This document shows, piece by piece, positions 35,978 to 43,477 of a stretch of DNA of 64,000 nt. A program made the position numbers and the translations under genes. Below the pieces are notes generated by a model. The model was not told the origin of the DNA and did no database searches. It saw only the letters and a program-made list of their open reading frames with translations. This DNA is from Streptomyces sp. SCSIO 75703 (GTDB lineage Bacteria > Actinomycetota > Actinomycetes > Streptomycetales > Streptomycetaceae). Numbering within the stretch: position 1 is the first letter of the stretch; every line of letters begins with the position of its first letter. The stretch spans positions 5,208,001-5,272,000 of the forward strand of contig NZ_CP144555.1 of NCBI RefSeq assembly GCF_036607905.1, given 5' to 3'.

Positions 35978-37108
35978 TCAGAGCCAGCCGTTGCGCTTGA
36001 ACCCGCGATGCAGGGTCAGGCACGCGACGGCGATCACGCCGACGGCGAGGCCGTACCCGTACCGCCAGGGCAGCTCCGGCATGGGGGCGAAGTTCATCCC
36101 GTACACCCCGCAGACCATGGTGGGCACCGCGATGATCGCCGCCCATGCGGTGATCTTCCGCAGGTCCTCGTTCTGCGCGACCCTGATCCGGGCCAAATGC
36201 GCCTGGAGGATCGAGTTGAGCAGGTCGTCGAACGCGGATATCTGCTCGGTGGCCCGCGACACGTGGTCGGACACGTCACGGAAGTAGGGCCGTATCTCCG
36301 CCGCGACCACCGGGTACGGCCGCCCCGCCAGCAGGTGCAGCGGGTGCCCGAGCGGGACCACCGCCCGTCTCAGCTCCAGGAGTTCCCGCTTGAGCGGGTA
36401 GATCCGGCCGGGCTCGACCCGTGTCCCGTTCTCCGCGAAGACCTCCGCCTCGATCTGCTCGATGTCCCCCTCCAACTCCTCGATGACATGCAGGACGTCG
36501 TCGACCACGTGGTCCGCGATCCCGTGCAGCACCGCGGACGGACCCTGGGCCAGCCGCGCCGGCTCGGACTCCAGGTGCTCACGCACCGGCCCCAGCGAGC
36601 CGTGCCGGCCGTGCCGCACCGTGACCACGAAGTCCTCGCCGACGAACACCATGATCTCGCCGGTGCCCACCACCTCGCCGCCCGCCACGGACTCCTCCCG
36701 CCCGACGTGGCGGACCGTCTTGAACACCGCGAAGAGCGTCTCCCCGTACCGCTCCACCTTCGGGCGCTGGTGCGCCTCCACCGCGTCCTCCACGGCCAGC
36801 GGATGCAGGTGGAACAACTCCGCGATGCCCGCGAACTCCTCGTCCGTCGGCTCGTGCAGACCCAGCCAGAGGAACCCGCAGCCCTTGCGCCGCATCCGCT
36901 CCACGGCCTCGGCGGGGTCGCCGCCGCCGTCGTGGACCCGTGCCCCCTCCCGGTAGACCACGCAGTCCACCACCGAGGAACCGAGAGGGGAGCGGGCGTG
37001 ATGGCTCAGGTCGACGGGCCGGCGCCGCCGGGCCAGCCGCGCCACCTCGCGCAGCCCCCTGACCCGCCCGAGCTGCGTCACTCTCCGCACACTGTCGGCC
37101 TTCGGCAT
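35978..37108 (-). CDS. corA: CorA-type magnesium/cobalt transporter
   Basis: A 376-aa divalent cation channel of the CorA family. The large cytoplasmic N-domain contains FLWLGLHEPTDEEF and VEDAVEAHQRPKVERYGETLF. Two C-terminal transmembrane helices follow: the first ends in the selectivity motif YGMNF (about 336-340) and the second leads into the short basic tail HRGFKRNGWL. The length is typical. The ATG is at 37108 with AAGGAG 7 nt upstream. Confidence 0.95.
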   Translation of the reverse strand: MPKADSVRRVTQLGRVRGLREVARLARRRRPVDLSHHARSPLGSSVVDCVVYREGARVHDGGGDPAEAVERMRRKGCGFLWLGLHEPTDEEFAGIAELFHLHPLAVEDAVEAHQRPKVERYGETLFAVFKTVRHVGREESVAGGEVVGTGEIMVFVGEDFVVTVRHGRHGSLGPVREHLESEPARLAQGPSAVLHGIADHVVDDVLHVIEELEGDIEQIEAEVFAENGTRVEPGRIYPLKRELLELRRAVVPLGHPLHLLAGRPYPVVAAEIRPYFRDVSDHVSRATEQISAFDDLLNSILQAHLARIRVAQNEDLRKITAWAAIIAVPTMVCGVYGMNFAPMPELPWRYGYGLAVGVIAVACLTLHRGFKRNGWL

Positions 37109-37264
37109 CCGCCTGCTCCTTGCGTGGGTCCCCTCGCGCCTTGCCTCCCGCGCCTGACTCGTCAGTCTGCCAGTTCGCCCCGATCACCGTCCGGGCCTGT
37201 GGGAAGAGGGAAATCCGCTTGGTTCCCGGCTGTGGAAAACCTCCGGTGACGGGGTGGTCCCCGC

Positions 37265-38054
37265 ATGACGCGAGCCGACGGGTACCTCCTCGACAACCGG
37301 CAGGCCGAGGAGGCGGAGCGCTTCGACGCCTTCGCCGCCCTCGTCGGCCCCGTGACGTCCCGTCACCTCGAAGTGCTCGGCGCCGGACCGGGCCGGCGCT
37401 GCTGGGAGGTCGGCGCCGGCGGCACCTCCTGGCCGGCCGCGAAGGTGGGGCCGGCCGACCGCGTCCAGGCGACCGGCATCGACACCACGCACGTCGCCCC
37501 GGCCGGCCACCCGCCCGTCGAGGTGCGGGTGCACGACGTGGGCGCCGACGACCTCCCGGAAGACGGCTTCGACCCGGTGCGCGCCCGGCTCGTCCCGGTC
37601 CATGTCCCCGACCGCGACAGAGCGTCGCGCTCCGTGCTCCAAGCCCCGCGCCCCGGTGGGTACGTGCTGGTCGAGGACGCCGGCCCCTCCTTGCAGCCAC
37701 TGCTCCGCCCCGACGAGCACCGGCCGGCCGGGGAACGGGCGAACCGGCTGCGGCGCGGCTTCGCCACCTGCTCACCGAGCGCGGCGCCGACCTCGCCTAC
37801 GGCCGCCGGCTCCCGAGGCTGCCGCGGGACGCTGACGCCGGGCTGCACGGGGTGCAGGCCGACGCCTACTTCCCGGTGACGCTCGCCCGCCTGCACGGCC
37901 CTGGAGAGTGCCACGTCCGGCAGATCCGCGGCCGGCTCGTCCCCGCGGGACTGGCCTCCCACAGGCACATCGACCGCCACCTCGTCCACGTCGCCACCGG
38001 CGCCATGGACGAGGTGGCGGCCCGATGATCTCCGCGTGGGGCAGGAAGGGTTAG
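37265..38054 (+). pseudogene. Frameshifted class I methyltransferase
   Basis: The reading begins MTRADGYLLDNRQAEEAERF in frame 2 and shows CWEVGAGG (motif I) and PEDGFDPVRARLV. After ANRLRRGF the reading continues only in frame 1 as LLTERGADLAYGRRLPRL through CHVRQIRGRLVPAGLASHR and VATGAMDEVAA, implying one lost base near 37760-37767. A second lost base near 38021-38024 is needed to reach MISAWGRKG and TAG at 38052-38054. Motif I is followed by a shortened loop, and the usual ATDID reads ATGID. With two frameshifts and eroded motifs it is most likely a dead gene; sequencing error in GC runs is the alternative. Confidence 0.78.
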
Positions 38055-38195
38055 TGGCCCGCCAGCCGCCCGGTTCCTCCCGCGACCCGGCCGGTTCCCG
38101 TCGTCGCCGTCCGCCGGCACCCGGCCGGGCCGTCCGCACCCCCGCAGGGACCCGACGGCCGGCCACGGGGGCGGGCTCCCCGCCCTCACTCCGCC

Positions 38196-39131
38196 CTACC
38201 CCACGGCCTCCCGGCGTTCCCCTCCCGCCGGAGGCCGCCCGCCCACCCGGGCGACGGCCATCGCCCCCGCCCGGCAGCCCCGCGCCGCCGCGTCCTCCGG
38301 CCCCGCCCCCGCGAGCAGCGCGGCGAGGAACGCCCCCGTGAAGGCGTCCCCCGCCCCGGTGCTGTCCCGGGCGACGGCCCGAACAGCGGGCACCCGCGCG
38401 CACACGACGCCGGAGCGGGCCACCAGCGCCCCCTGGGCGCCCTGGGTGACCACGACCAGCGGAACGTGGCGGCTCAGCTCGGCCGCCGCCTGAGCCGGGT
38501 CCGGCCGGCCGGTGAGCAGGCACGCCTCGCCACCGCTGGGCAGCAGGACGTCCACCGCCCCCACCAGGCGCTGGAAGCGCTCAAGCCCCAGGCCCGTGAG
38601 GAAGCCCTCCGACGCCGGGTCGAGACTCACCGGCACCCCGCGCGCGTGCGCCCCGGCCAGGGCGGCCGCCACCAGGGCGCGGCTCGCCGCGGAGAACAGG
38701 AGGTACCCCGACAGGTGCAGCCGGGCCACGCCGTCGAGCAGCGCGTCCGACCAGTCGCCCGGCCCGAGCCGCAGCGACGCCCCGCTGTCCGCCAGGAACG
38801 TCCGCTCCGCCGCGGCCCCGGTGTCGACCAGACAGATCACCGTCCCCGTCGGCGCATCGGCGTCCACGACCAGCAGGGGGCGCACCCCGCGTGCCTCCAG
38901 CTCCCGCGCGTGCCAGTGCGCGGCGTCCGCGCCGACCCGTCCCAGCAGCCGCACGTCCCCGCACCCGGAGTACGCCGCCCAGCAGGCCACGTTGGCGCCC
39001 GCGCCGCCCGGCAGCCGCAGGATCGAGGCGGCCGTGTCCGTGCCCACGGCCAGCGGCCCCCGGTGCCGGGCCACCACGTCCGTGATCACGTCCCCGACGA
39101 CCAGCAGCGCCCCGCCCGGCCCGGCCGTCAC
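38196..39131 (-). CDS. psuK: PfkB-family sugar kinase, probable pseudouridine kinase
   Basis: A 311-aa ribokinase-fold kinase. N-terminal LVVGDVITDVVARH and LPGGAGANVACW are PfkB signature 1; the C-terminal DSTGAGDAFTGAF is signature 2 with the catalytic Asp. The GTG at 39131 overlaps the psuG stop as GTGA, so the pair is coupled, and pairing with psuG makes pseudouridine kinase the natural reading: the kinase makes pseudouridine 5'-phosphate, which PsuG cleaves. The frame open upstream of this start is antisense noise. Confidence 0.88.
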   Translation of the reverse strand: MTAGPGGALLVVGDVITDVVARHRGPLAVGTDTAASILRLPGGAGANVACWAAYSGCGDVRLLGRVGADAAHWHARELEARGVRPLLVVDADAPTGTVICLVDTGAAAERTFLADSGASLRLGPGDWSDALLDGVARLHLSGYLLFSAASRALVAAALAGAHARGVPVSLDPASEGFLTGLGLERFQRLVGAVDVLLPSGGEACLLTGRPDPAQAAAELSRHVPLVVVTQGAQGALVARSGVVCARVPAVRAVARDSTGAGDAFTGAFLAALLAGAGPEDAAARGCRAGAMAVARVGGRPPAGGERREAVG

Positions 39132-40036
39132 CGCCGGACCCAGGCCGCCGCGACACGTGCCGCCAGCCGCACGTTGCCCCGCACGGCGGCCAGGTTCGCC
39201 CTCAGCGAGGCACCGTCGGTGTGGCGCACCAGGTGGGCGAGGAGGAAGGGCGTGACCGCCTGGCCGGTGACGCCCTCCCGATCGCAGGCCCGCAGCGCGT
39301 CGGCGAGCACGCGCGCGTGGAGGTCCGGATCGAGCTGCTCGGCCTCGGACACCGGGTTGGCGACGACGAGCGCCGACTCCGCCCCGCCGAGCGCGTCCTG
39401 TGCCCGCATGACCCCGGCCACCTCTTCCGGGGTGCGCAGCGTCCAGTCGACCGGATACCCCGAGTCGGCGAGGTAGAAGCCGGGGAAGCGGTCCGTGCCG
39501 TACCCGGCCACCGTGACGCCCAGCGTCTCCAGGCGCTGGAGCGTCGCCGGCACGTCCAGGATCGACTTCACGCCCGCGCACACCACCGTGACGCGGGTGC
39601 GCGCCAGCAGGGCGAGGTCCGCCGACTCGTCCTGTGTCACGGTCCACTGCCGGTGCACTCCGCCGAGCCCGCCGGTGGCGAACACGCGCACACCCGCGCG
39701 GGCCGCCAGCAGGGCGGTCGCCGAGACCGTGGTCGCCCCGCTCTTCCCGGTGGCCACCGCCGGCGGCAGATCGCGATGGCCCAGCTTGCGGATGCCGTCC
39801 TCGTACGCGATCCGCTCCAGTTGCGCCGGATAGAGCCCCACGTGCGGTCTGCCGTCCAGTACGGCGATCGTCGCCGGTACCGCCCCCTCCCGACGCACCG
39901 CCTCCTCCAGTTCGCGCGCGACCGCGAGATTCCGTGGGCGCGGCAACCCGTGCGCGATGATCGTGGACTCCAGGGCCACCACGGGACGGTGGGTGTCGAC
40001 CGCCTCCCGTACCTCTTGCGACACCGTCAGCACCAC
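39128..40036 (-). CDS. psuG: Pseudouridine-5'-phosphate glycosidase
   Basis: A 302-aa enzyme that splits pseudouridine 5'-phosphate to uracil and ribose 5-phosphate. Characteristic segments are VVALESTIIAHGLPRP (about 19-34), GRPHVGLYPAQLERIA, ATGKSGATTVSAT with the conserved Lys and Ser/Thr, GGLGGVHR, and the late ANPVSEAEQLD. The length is normal. GTG is at 40036, with a second GTG directly after. It is the first gene of a two-gene pseudouridine salvage operon with psuK. Confidence 0.95.
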   Translation of the reverse strand: MVLTVSQEVREAVDTHRPVVALESTIIAHGLPRPRNLAVARELEEAVRREGAVPATIAVLDGRPHVGLYPAQLERIAYEDGIRKLGHRDLPPAVATGKSGATTVSATALLAARAGVRVFATGGLGGVHRQWTVTQDESADLALLARTRVTVVCAGVKSILDVPATLQRLETLGVTVAGYGTDRFPGFYLADSGYPVDWTLRTPEEVAGVMRAQDALGGAESALVVANPVSEAEQLDPDLHARVLADALRACDREGVTGQAVTPFLLAHLVRHTDGASLRANLAAVRGNVRLAARVAAAWVRR

Positions 40037-40319
40037 GCGTCTGCCTCCTGCCCGTCGGCGTCCGTCGGCTCCCCCTCATCCCTGGCGGGCAGGACCCGGT
40101 GTCAAACCCCGCGACACACCCCCGGCAGCCCCGTCCGCCCCAGGAGGATCCGCGCACCCCACACGCCCCCGACGGCCCCGCCCAGACGCCCGCCGCGACG
40201 CCGCGTCCCGGCCCTCGCGCCGACGGCGTCCCGCCCCCGCGACGCCCCCGGGCCCCCGCCTCGGCCAAGCCCGCCACGGCCTCTTGCGCCGCGCCCGGTC
40301 CGCGACCAGCCTGGACGCC

Positions 40320-40748
40320 ATGACGGACAACACGACCCGCCTCGACCACGTCGTCCTGTGGGTGCGCGACCCGGTCGCCGCAGCCGACTTCTACGAGAAG
40401 GCCGTCGGCCTGGAGCCCCTGCGCGTCGCCGAGTACACCGAGGGCACCGTGAGCTTCCCCTCCGTACGCGTCAACGAGGAGACGATCATCGACCTGGCGC
40501 CGTCGGCGATGGCCGAACGCATGGGCATGCTGCCCGGCGCCGCCGAAGCCGCTGGCCACCCCGTCAACCACGTCTGCCTGGCCCTGACCGAGCAGGGCTA
40601 CGACGCCCTGCGCACGCGGCTGGAGGAGCGGTCGGTCCCCGTCACCGACCACACCCACGACGCCTACGGCGCCCGCGGTCCGGCCCGGCGCGGCTTCTAC
40701 TTCAACGACCCCGACGGCAACGTCTTCGAGGCCCGGCACTACGCGTGA
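40320..40748 (+). CDS. VOC family (glyoxalase-like) protein
   Basis: A 142-aa protein with two beta-alpha-beta-beta-beta modules of the vicinal oxygen chelate fold. The first begins LDHVVLWVRDPVAAADFYEKAVGLEPL (His as likely metal ligand), and the second contains VNHVCLALTEQ and ends YFNDPDGNVFEARHY with the usual Glu ligand. The ATG at 40320 is set by the family N-terminus. Substrate unknown; family members include glyoxalases, dioxygenases and antibiotic-binding proteins. It is divergent from psuG. Confidence 0.88.
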   Translation: MTDNTTRLDHVVLWVRDPVAAADFYEKAVGLEPLRVAEYTEGTVSFPSVRVNEETIIDLAPSAMAERMGMLPGAAEAAGHPVNHVCLALTEQGYDALRTRLEERSVPVTDHTHDAYGARGPARRGFYFNDPDGNVFEARHYA

Positions 40749-40788
40749 ACCGGGGCCGTGGACGCACGCCGGCCCTCAGACCGGCCCC

Positions 40789-41343
40789 TCAGAACAGGGG
40801 CTCCGGCAGCACACCCTCCAGCGCGAGCAGCCGCCGCTTGGTGTCCACCCCGCCTCCGAACCCGCCGATGCCGCCGTCCCGCTCGACGACCCGGTGGCAC
40901 GGCACGACCACCGGCAGCGGGTTGGCGCCCATCGCCATGCCCACGGCCTGCGCCGCGCCGGGCTGCCCCATCCGCCCGGCGAGATCGCCGTAGCCGACGA
41001 CCGTGCCGTAGGGGACATTGTCGGCCAGCTCGCGCAGCACCTGGCGGTGGAAACCCGATATCAGCGACCAGTCCAGCGGCAGGTCGAAGACGCGCCGCTC
41101 GCCCGCCAGATACGCCTCCACCTGCCGCATCGCCTCCGCCAGCAGCGGGGAGCCGGGCGCCTCGGCCAGGCGGGCGCCCAGCCGGGACGCCAGCCGGTCC
41201 AGCGCCCGGTCCCGCACCGCTTCCGTGGCGTGGAACACGACGTTGACCACACCCTTGCCGGTCGTGGCCAGCAACAGGGGACCGATGCCGGTGCCGACGA
41301 CGGCCCAGTCGACCCGCTGCTCGCCCTGCCCATGGCTGTCCAT
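40789..41343 (-). CDS. ogt: Methylated-DNA--protein-cysteine methyltransferase
   Basis: A 184-aa MGMT that repairs O6-alkylguanine by transferring the alkyl group to its own cysteine. The active-site motif VPCHRVV has the acceptor Cys at residue 149, preceded by the helix-turn-helix region VPYGTVVGYGDLAGRMGQPGAAQAVG with the Arg-finger position occupied by Gln/Ala rather than the common R-A-V-G. The late segment GGFGGGVDTKRRLLALEG is standard. The ATG at 41343 is chosen from the family start. It is one of six DNA repair genes in the window. Confidence 0.93.
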   Translation of the reverse strand: MDSHGQGEQRVDWAVVGTGIGPLLLATTGKGVVNVVFHATEAVRDRALDRLASRLGARLAEAPGSPLLAEAMRQVEAYLAGERRVFDLPLDWSLISGFHRQVLRELADNVPYGTVVGYGDLAGRMGQPGAAQAVGMAMGANPLPVVVPCHRVVERDGGIGGFGGGVDTKRRLLALEGVLPEPLF

Positions 41344-41402
41344 GCGCACCACGGTACGGCCCGCCACCGACAACGCCCCCGGCCCGGCACGGCCCGCCCG
41401 GG

Positions 41403-42290
41403 TCACCGTCCGGCCGGCACCCCGGTCCGCACGGCGTCGCGCACCACGTCGGGCTTGTTGCTGATGATCCCGGCGACGCCGTACCCGGCGACCCGGCGGG
41501 CGGTCTCCGCGTCGTCGACCGTCCAGACGAAGACCTCCATCGGACGGCCGTGCGGCCCGGTCAGGGACCGGACGGCGGAGACGTACGCCGGGGTCAGGGA
41601 GCCGTGCGAGGGGTTGATCTGGTCGGCGAACCCGGCGTAGCCGGGCAGCTCCGAGGTGGCCGGAGTGCCGAGGAACCCGGTCTTGACGGCCGGCTTCAAC
41701 GCGTGGACGGTGCGCACGCTGTCCGCGCTGAAGCTCTGCACGATCAGCCGCCCGTCCACGTGCCGGCGGTCGAGCCAGCCCTCGTTGGAAAGGACCTTGA
41801 GGGTGTCGCGCTCGATGCCCGGATACAGCTCCGGGCTCTTCAGCTCCAGCAGCAGCCCCTGGTGGTGGCGCTCCACCCGGTGCACGTACTGCTTCAGCGT
41901 CGGCACGCGCGCGCCCGCGTACCGCGCGTCGAACCAGCTCCCCGCGTCCAGCCGCGCGATCTCCGCGGCGGTGAAGTCCTTCACCTTCCAGGGGGCGCGG
42001 TCGGGGAAGACCTCCTCGACGTCGGTGGTGCGCGCGAGGCTCTCGTCGTGGAGGACGACGAGTTCGCCGTCCTTGGTGCGCTGTACGTCGTTCTCCACCC
42101 ATCGGATGCCCAGCTCGGCGGCCTTGTCGACGGCGGCCAGGGTGTTCTCCGGCGCGTACGCCGAGGCGCCCCGGTGGGCGACGACCGTGGGCCCGTCGTC
42201 GGCGGGGCCGGGCAGGGCGTGCGAGACGGGGGCCAGCAGGGCGACCGTCACCAGCGCGGTGGTGGTGACGGCGGCTGCGCGCGCGTACAT
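41403..42290 (-). CDS. Secreted glycerophosphodiester phosphodiesterase
   Basis: A 295-aa GDPD-family enzyme that hydrolyses glycerophosphodiesters to glycerol 3-phosphate and an alcohol. A signal peptide of about 26 residues (MYARAAAVTTTALVTVALLA...SHA) precedes the TIM-barrel domain. Catalytic segments: VVAHRGASAYAPENTLAA, VENDVQRTKDGELVVLHDE (Glu and His), and LLLELKSP. The ATG at 42290 follows GAGGAG. It is probably exported and used to scavenge phosphate or glycerol. Confidence 0.93.
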   Translation of the reverse strand: MYARAAAVTTTALVTVALLAPVSHALPGPADDGPTVVAHRGASAYAPENTLAAVDKAAELGIRWVENDVQRTKDGELVVLHDESLARTTDVEEVFPDRAPWKVKDFTAAEIARLDAGSWFDARYAGARVPTLKQYVHRVERHHQGLLLELKSPELYPGIERDTLKVLSNEGWLDRRHVDGRLIVQSFSADSVRTVHALKPAVKTGFLGTPATSELPGYAGFADQINPSHGSLTPAYVSAVRSLTGPHGRPMEVFVWTVDDAETARRVAGYGVAGIISNKPDVVRDAVRTGVPAGR

Positions 42291-42318
42291 GCGTACTCCT
42301 CGCGTCGGTCGATCACGG

Positions 42319-42347
42319 ACAGCACCACTGTGACAGCAGAGGGTCAA
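42319..42347 (-). promoter_or_regulatory. Candidate promoter of the GDPD gene
   Basis: Minus strand TTGACC (42347-42342), 17-bp spacer and TGCTGT (42324-42319), with the -10 28 bp upstream of the ATG. The -35 is good, the -10 moderate. Confidence 0.45.
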
Positions 42348-42568
42348 CATCAAGGGGTAGCGGGATGGCCATGTGCTGAATGGAGCCGCTCATCTCCGAT
42401 CACGAGCGCTGCACAACTGGGTCAAGGGCGTGATTCTTTGCCGGAGAATCGTTCGACCATTCCGGTGGGGGCCGTACCCTCTGGCCCAACCCTGACCGTC
42501 ACGCGGACCTGGGAGGGGTCGCACAGCACGGCGTTCCGGGACGCACGAGGGCGGAAGGGCAGCCACAC

Positions 42569-43438
42569 ATGCACAACACGGTCGACGGGTTCGGCTACGA
42601 GATCGTCACCCCGCTGGTGGCCTACCTCATGGCCTGCCTGGGCAGCGCCCTCGGCCTGCGCTGCACCACCCGGTCCATGCTGGTCACCCGGTCCGGCCGC
42701 CCCTGGTGGCTCGCCCTCGGCTCGGTCGCGATCGGCTCCGGGATATGGACCATGCACTTCGTCGCGATGACCGGGTTCACCGTCGAGGACTCGCCCATCC
42801 GCTACGACCGGGCGACGACCTTCGCCAGCCTGGCCGTCGCCATCGTCATGGTGGGCGTGGGGATCTTCATCGTCGGCTACCGGGGCGCCCGCGGCGCCGC
42901 CCTGTTCACCGGCGGTGCCGTCACCGGGCTCGGCATCGCCTCCATGCACTACCTCGGCATGGCCGGAATGAGCCTGGACGGGCAGGTGGACTACAACACG
43001 TTCACCGTCGCCCTCTCCGTCGTCATCGCCATGGCCGCCTCCGTCGCCGCCCTGTGGGCCGCCGGACAGCTCCGGGGCCTGCGCTGGAGCATGGGCGCCG
43101 GCCTCGTGCTGGGCCTCGGGGTCACCGGGACGCACTACACGGGCATGGCCGCGCTGCGGGTCCACGTCCACGGCGGCGGCGAACCGGGCGCAGGGGCCCC
43201 CGCCGAAGTCCTCGGCCCCATGCTGATCGGACCGCTCGCCCTCCTCCTGCTCGTCGCGGCCGTCGTGATGTGCGACCCCCTCATGGTCACCGGCAGGCCC
43301 GCCCAGCCCCGCCCCGAACCCCGGCCCGGCGTCCCCGCCCACCCCGCCCGCACCCCGCGCCACCAGGCGACCCGCCCCCAGCGCCACCTGCACCGCCCCC
43401 TCGCCCGGCGCCGCCCCCGCCTCGCGCAGAGACGCTGA
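42569..43438 (+). CDS. MHYT-domain membrane sensor protein
   Basis: A 289-aa integral membrane protein with seven hydrophobic segments. Three MHYT-type motifs are visible: WTMHFVAM (about 60), ASMHYLGM (about 127) and GTHYTGM (about 190), in the helices that are thought to bind a metal (copper) and sense O2, CO or NO. A Pro/Arg-rich cytoplasmic tail of about 50 residues replaces the GGDEF/EAL output domains found in many MHYT proteins. The ATG is at 42569. It lies just upstream of uvrB (39-bp gap). Confidence 0.9.
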   Translation: MHNTVDGFGYEIVTPLVAYLMACLGSALGLRCTTRSMLVTRSGRPWWLALGSVAIGSGIWTMHFVAMTGFTVEDSPIRYDRATTFASLAVAIVMVGVGIFIVGYRGARGAALFTGGAVTGLGIASMHYLGMAGMSLDGQVDYNTFTVALSVVIAMAASVAALWAAGQLRGLRWSMGAGLVLGLGVTGTHYTGMAALRVHVHGGGEPGAGAPAEVLGPMLIGPLALLLLVAAVVMCDPLMVTGRPAQPRPEPRPGVPAHPARTPRHQATRPQRHLHRPLARRRPRLAQRR

Positions 43439-43465
43439 CCGCGACCCGTTGTCGGTGCGGGGTCG

Positions 43466-43471
43466 TACCGT
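43466..43471 (+). promoter_or_regulatory. -10-like TACCGT before uvrB
   Basis: TACCGT ends 6 nt before the uvrB ATG at 43478; no normal Shine-Dalgarno is seen. The -35 is not recognisable. Confidence 0.4.
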
Positions 43472-43477
43472 GGAAAC

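Noticed and set aside
38196..40739. An 847-codon minus-strand frame covering psuK and the antisense of psuG and the VOC gene
   Set aside because: Kinase motifs begin only after the GTG at 39131; psuG in its own frame is unmistakable.
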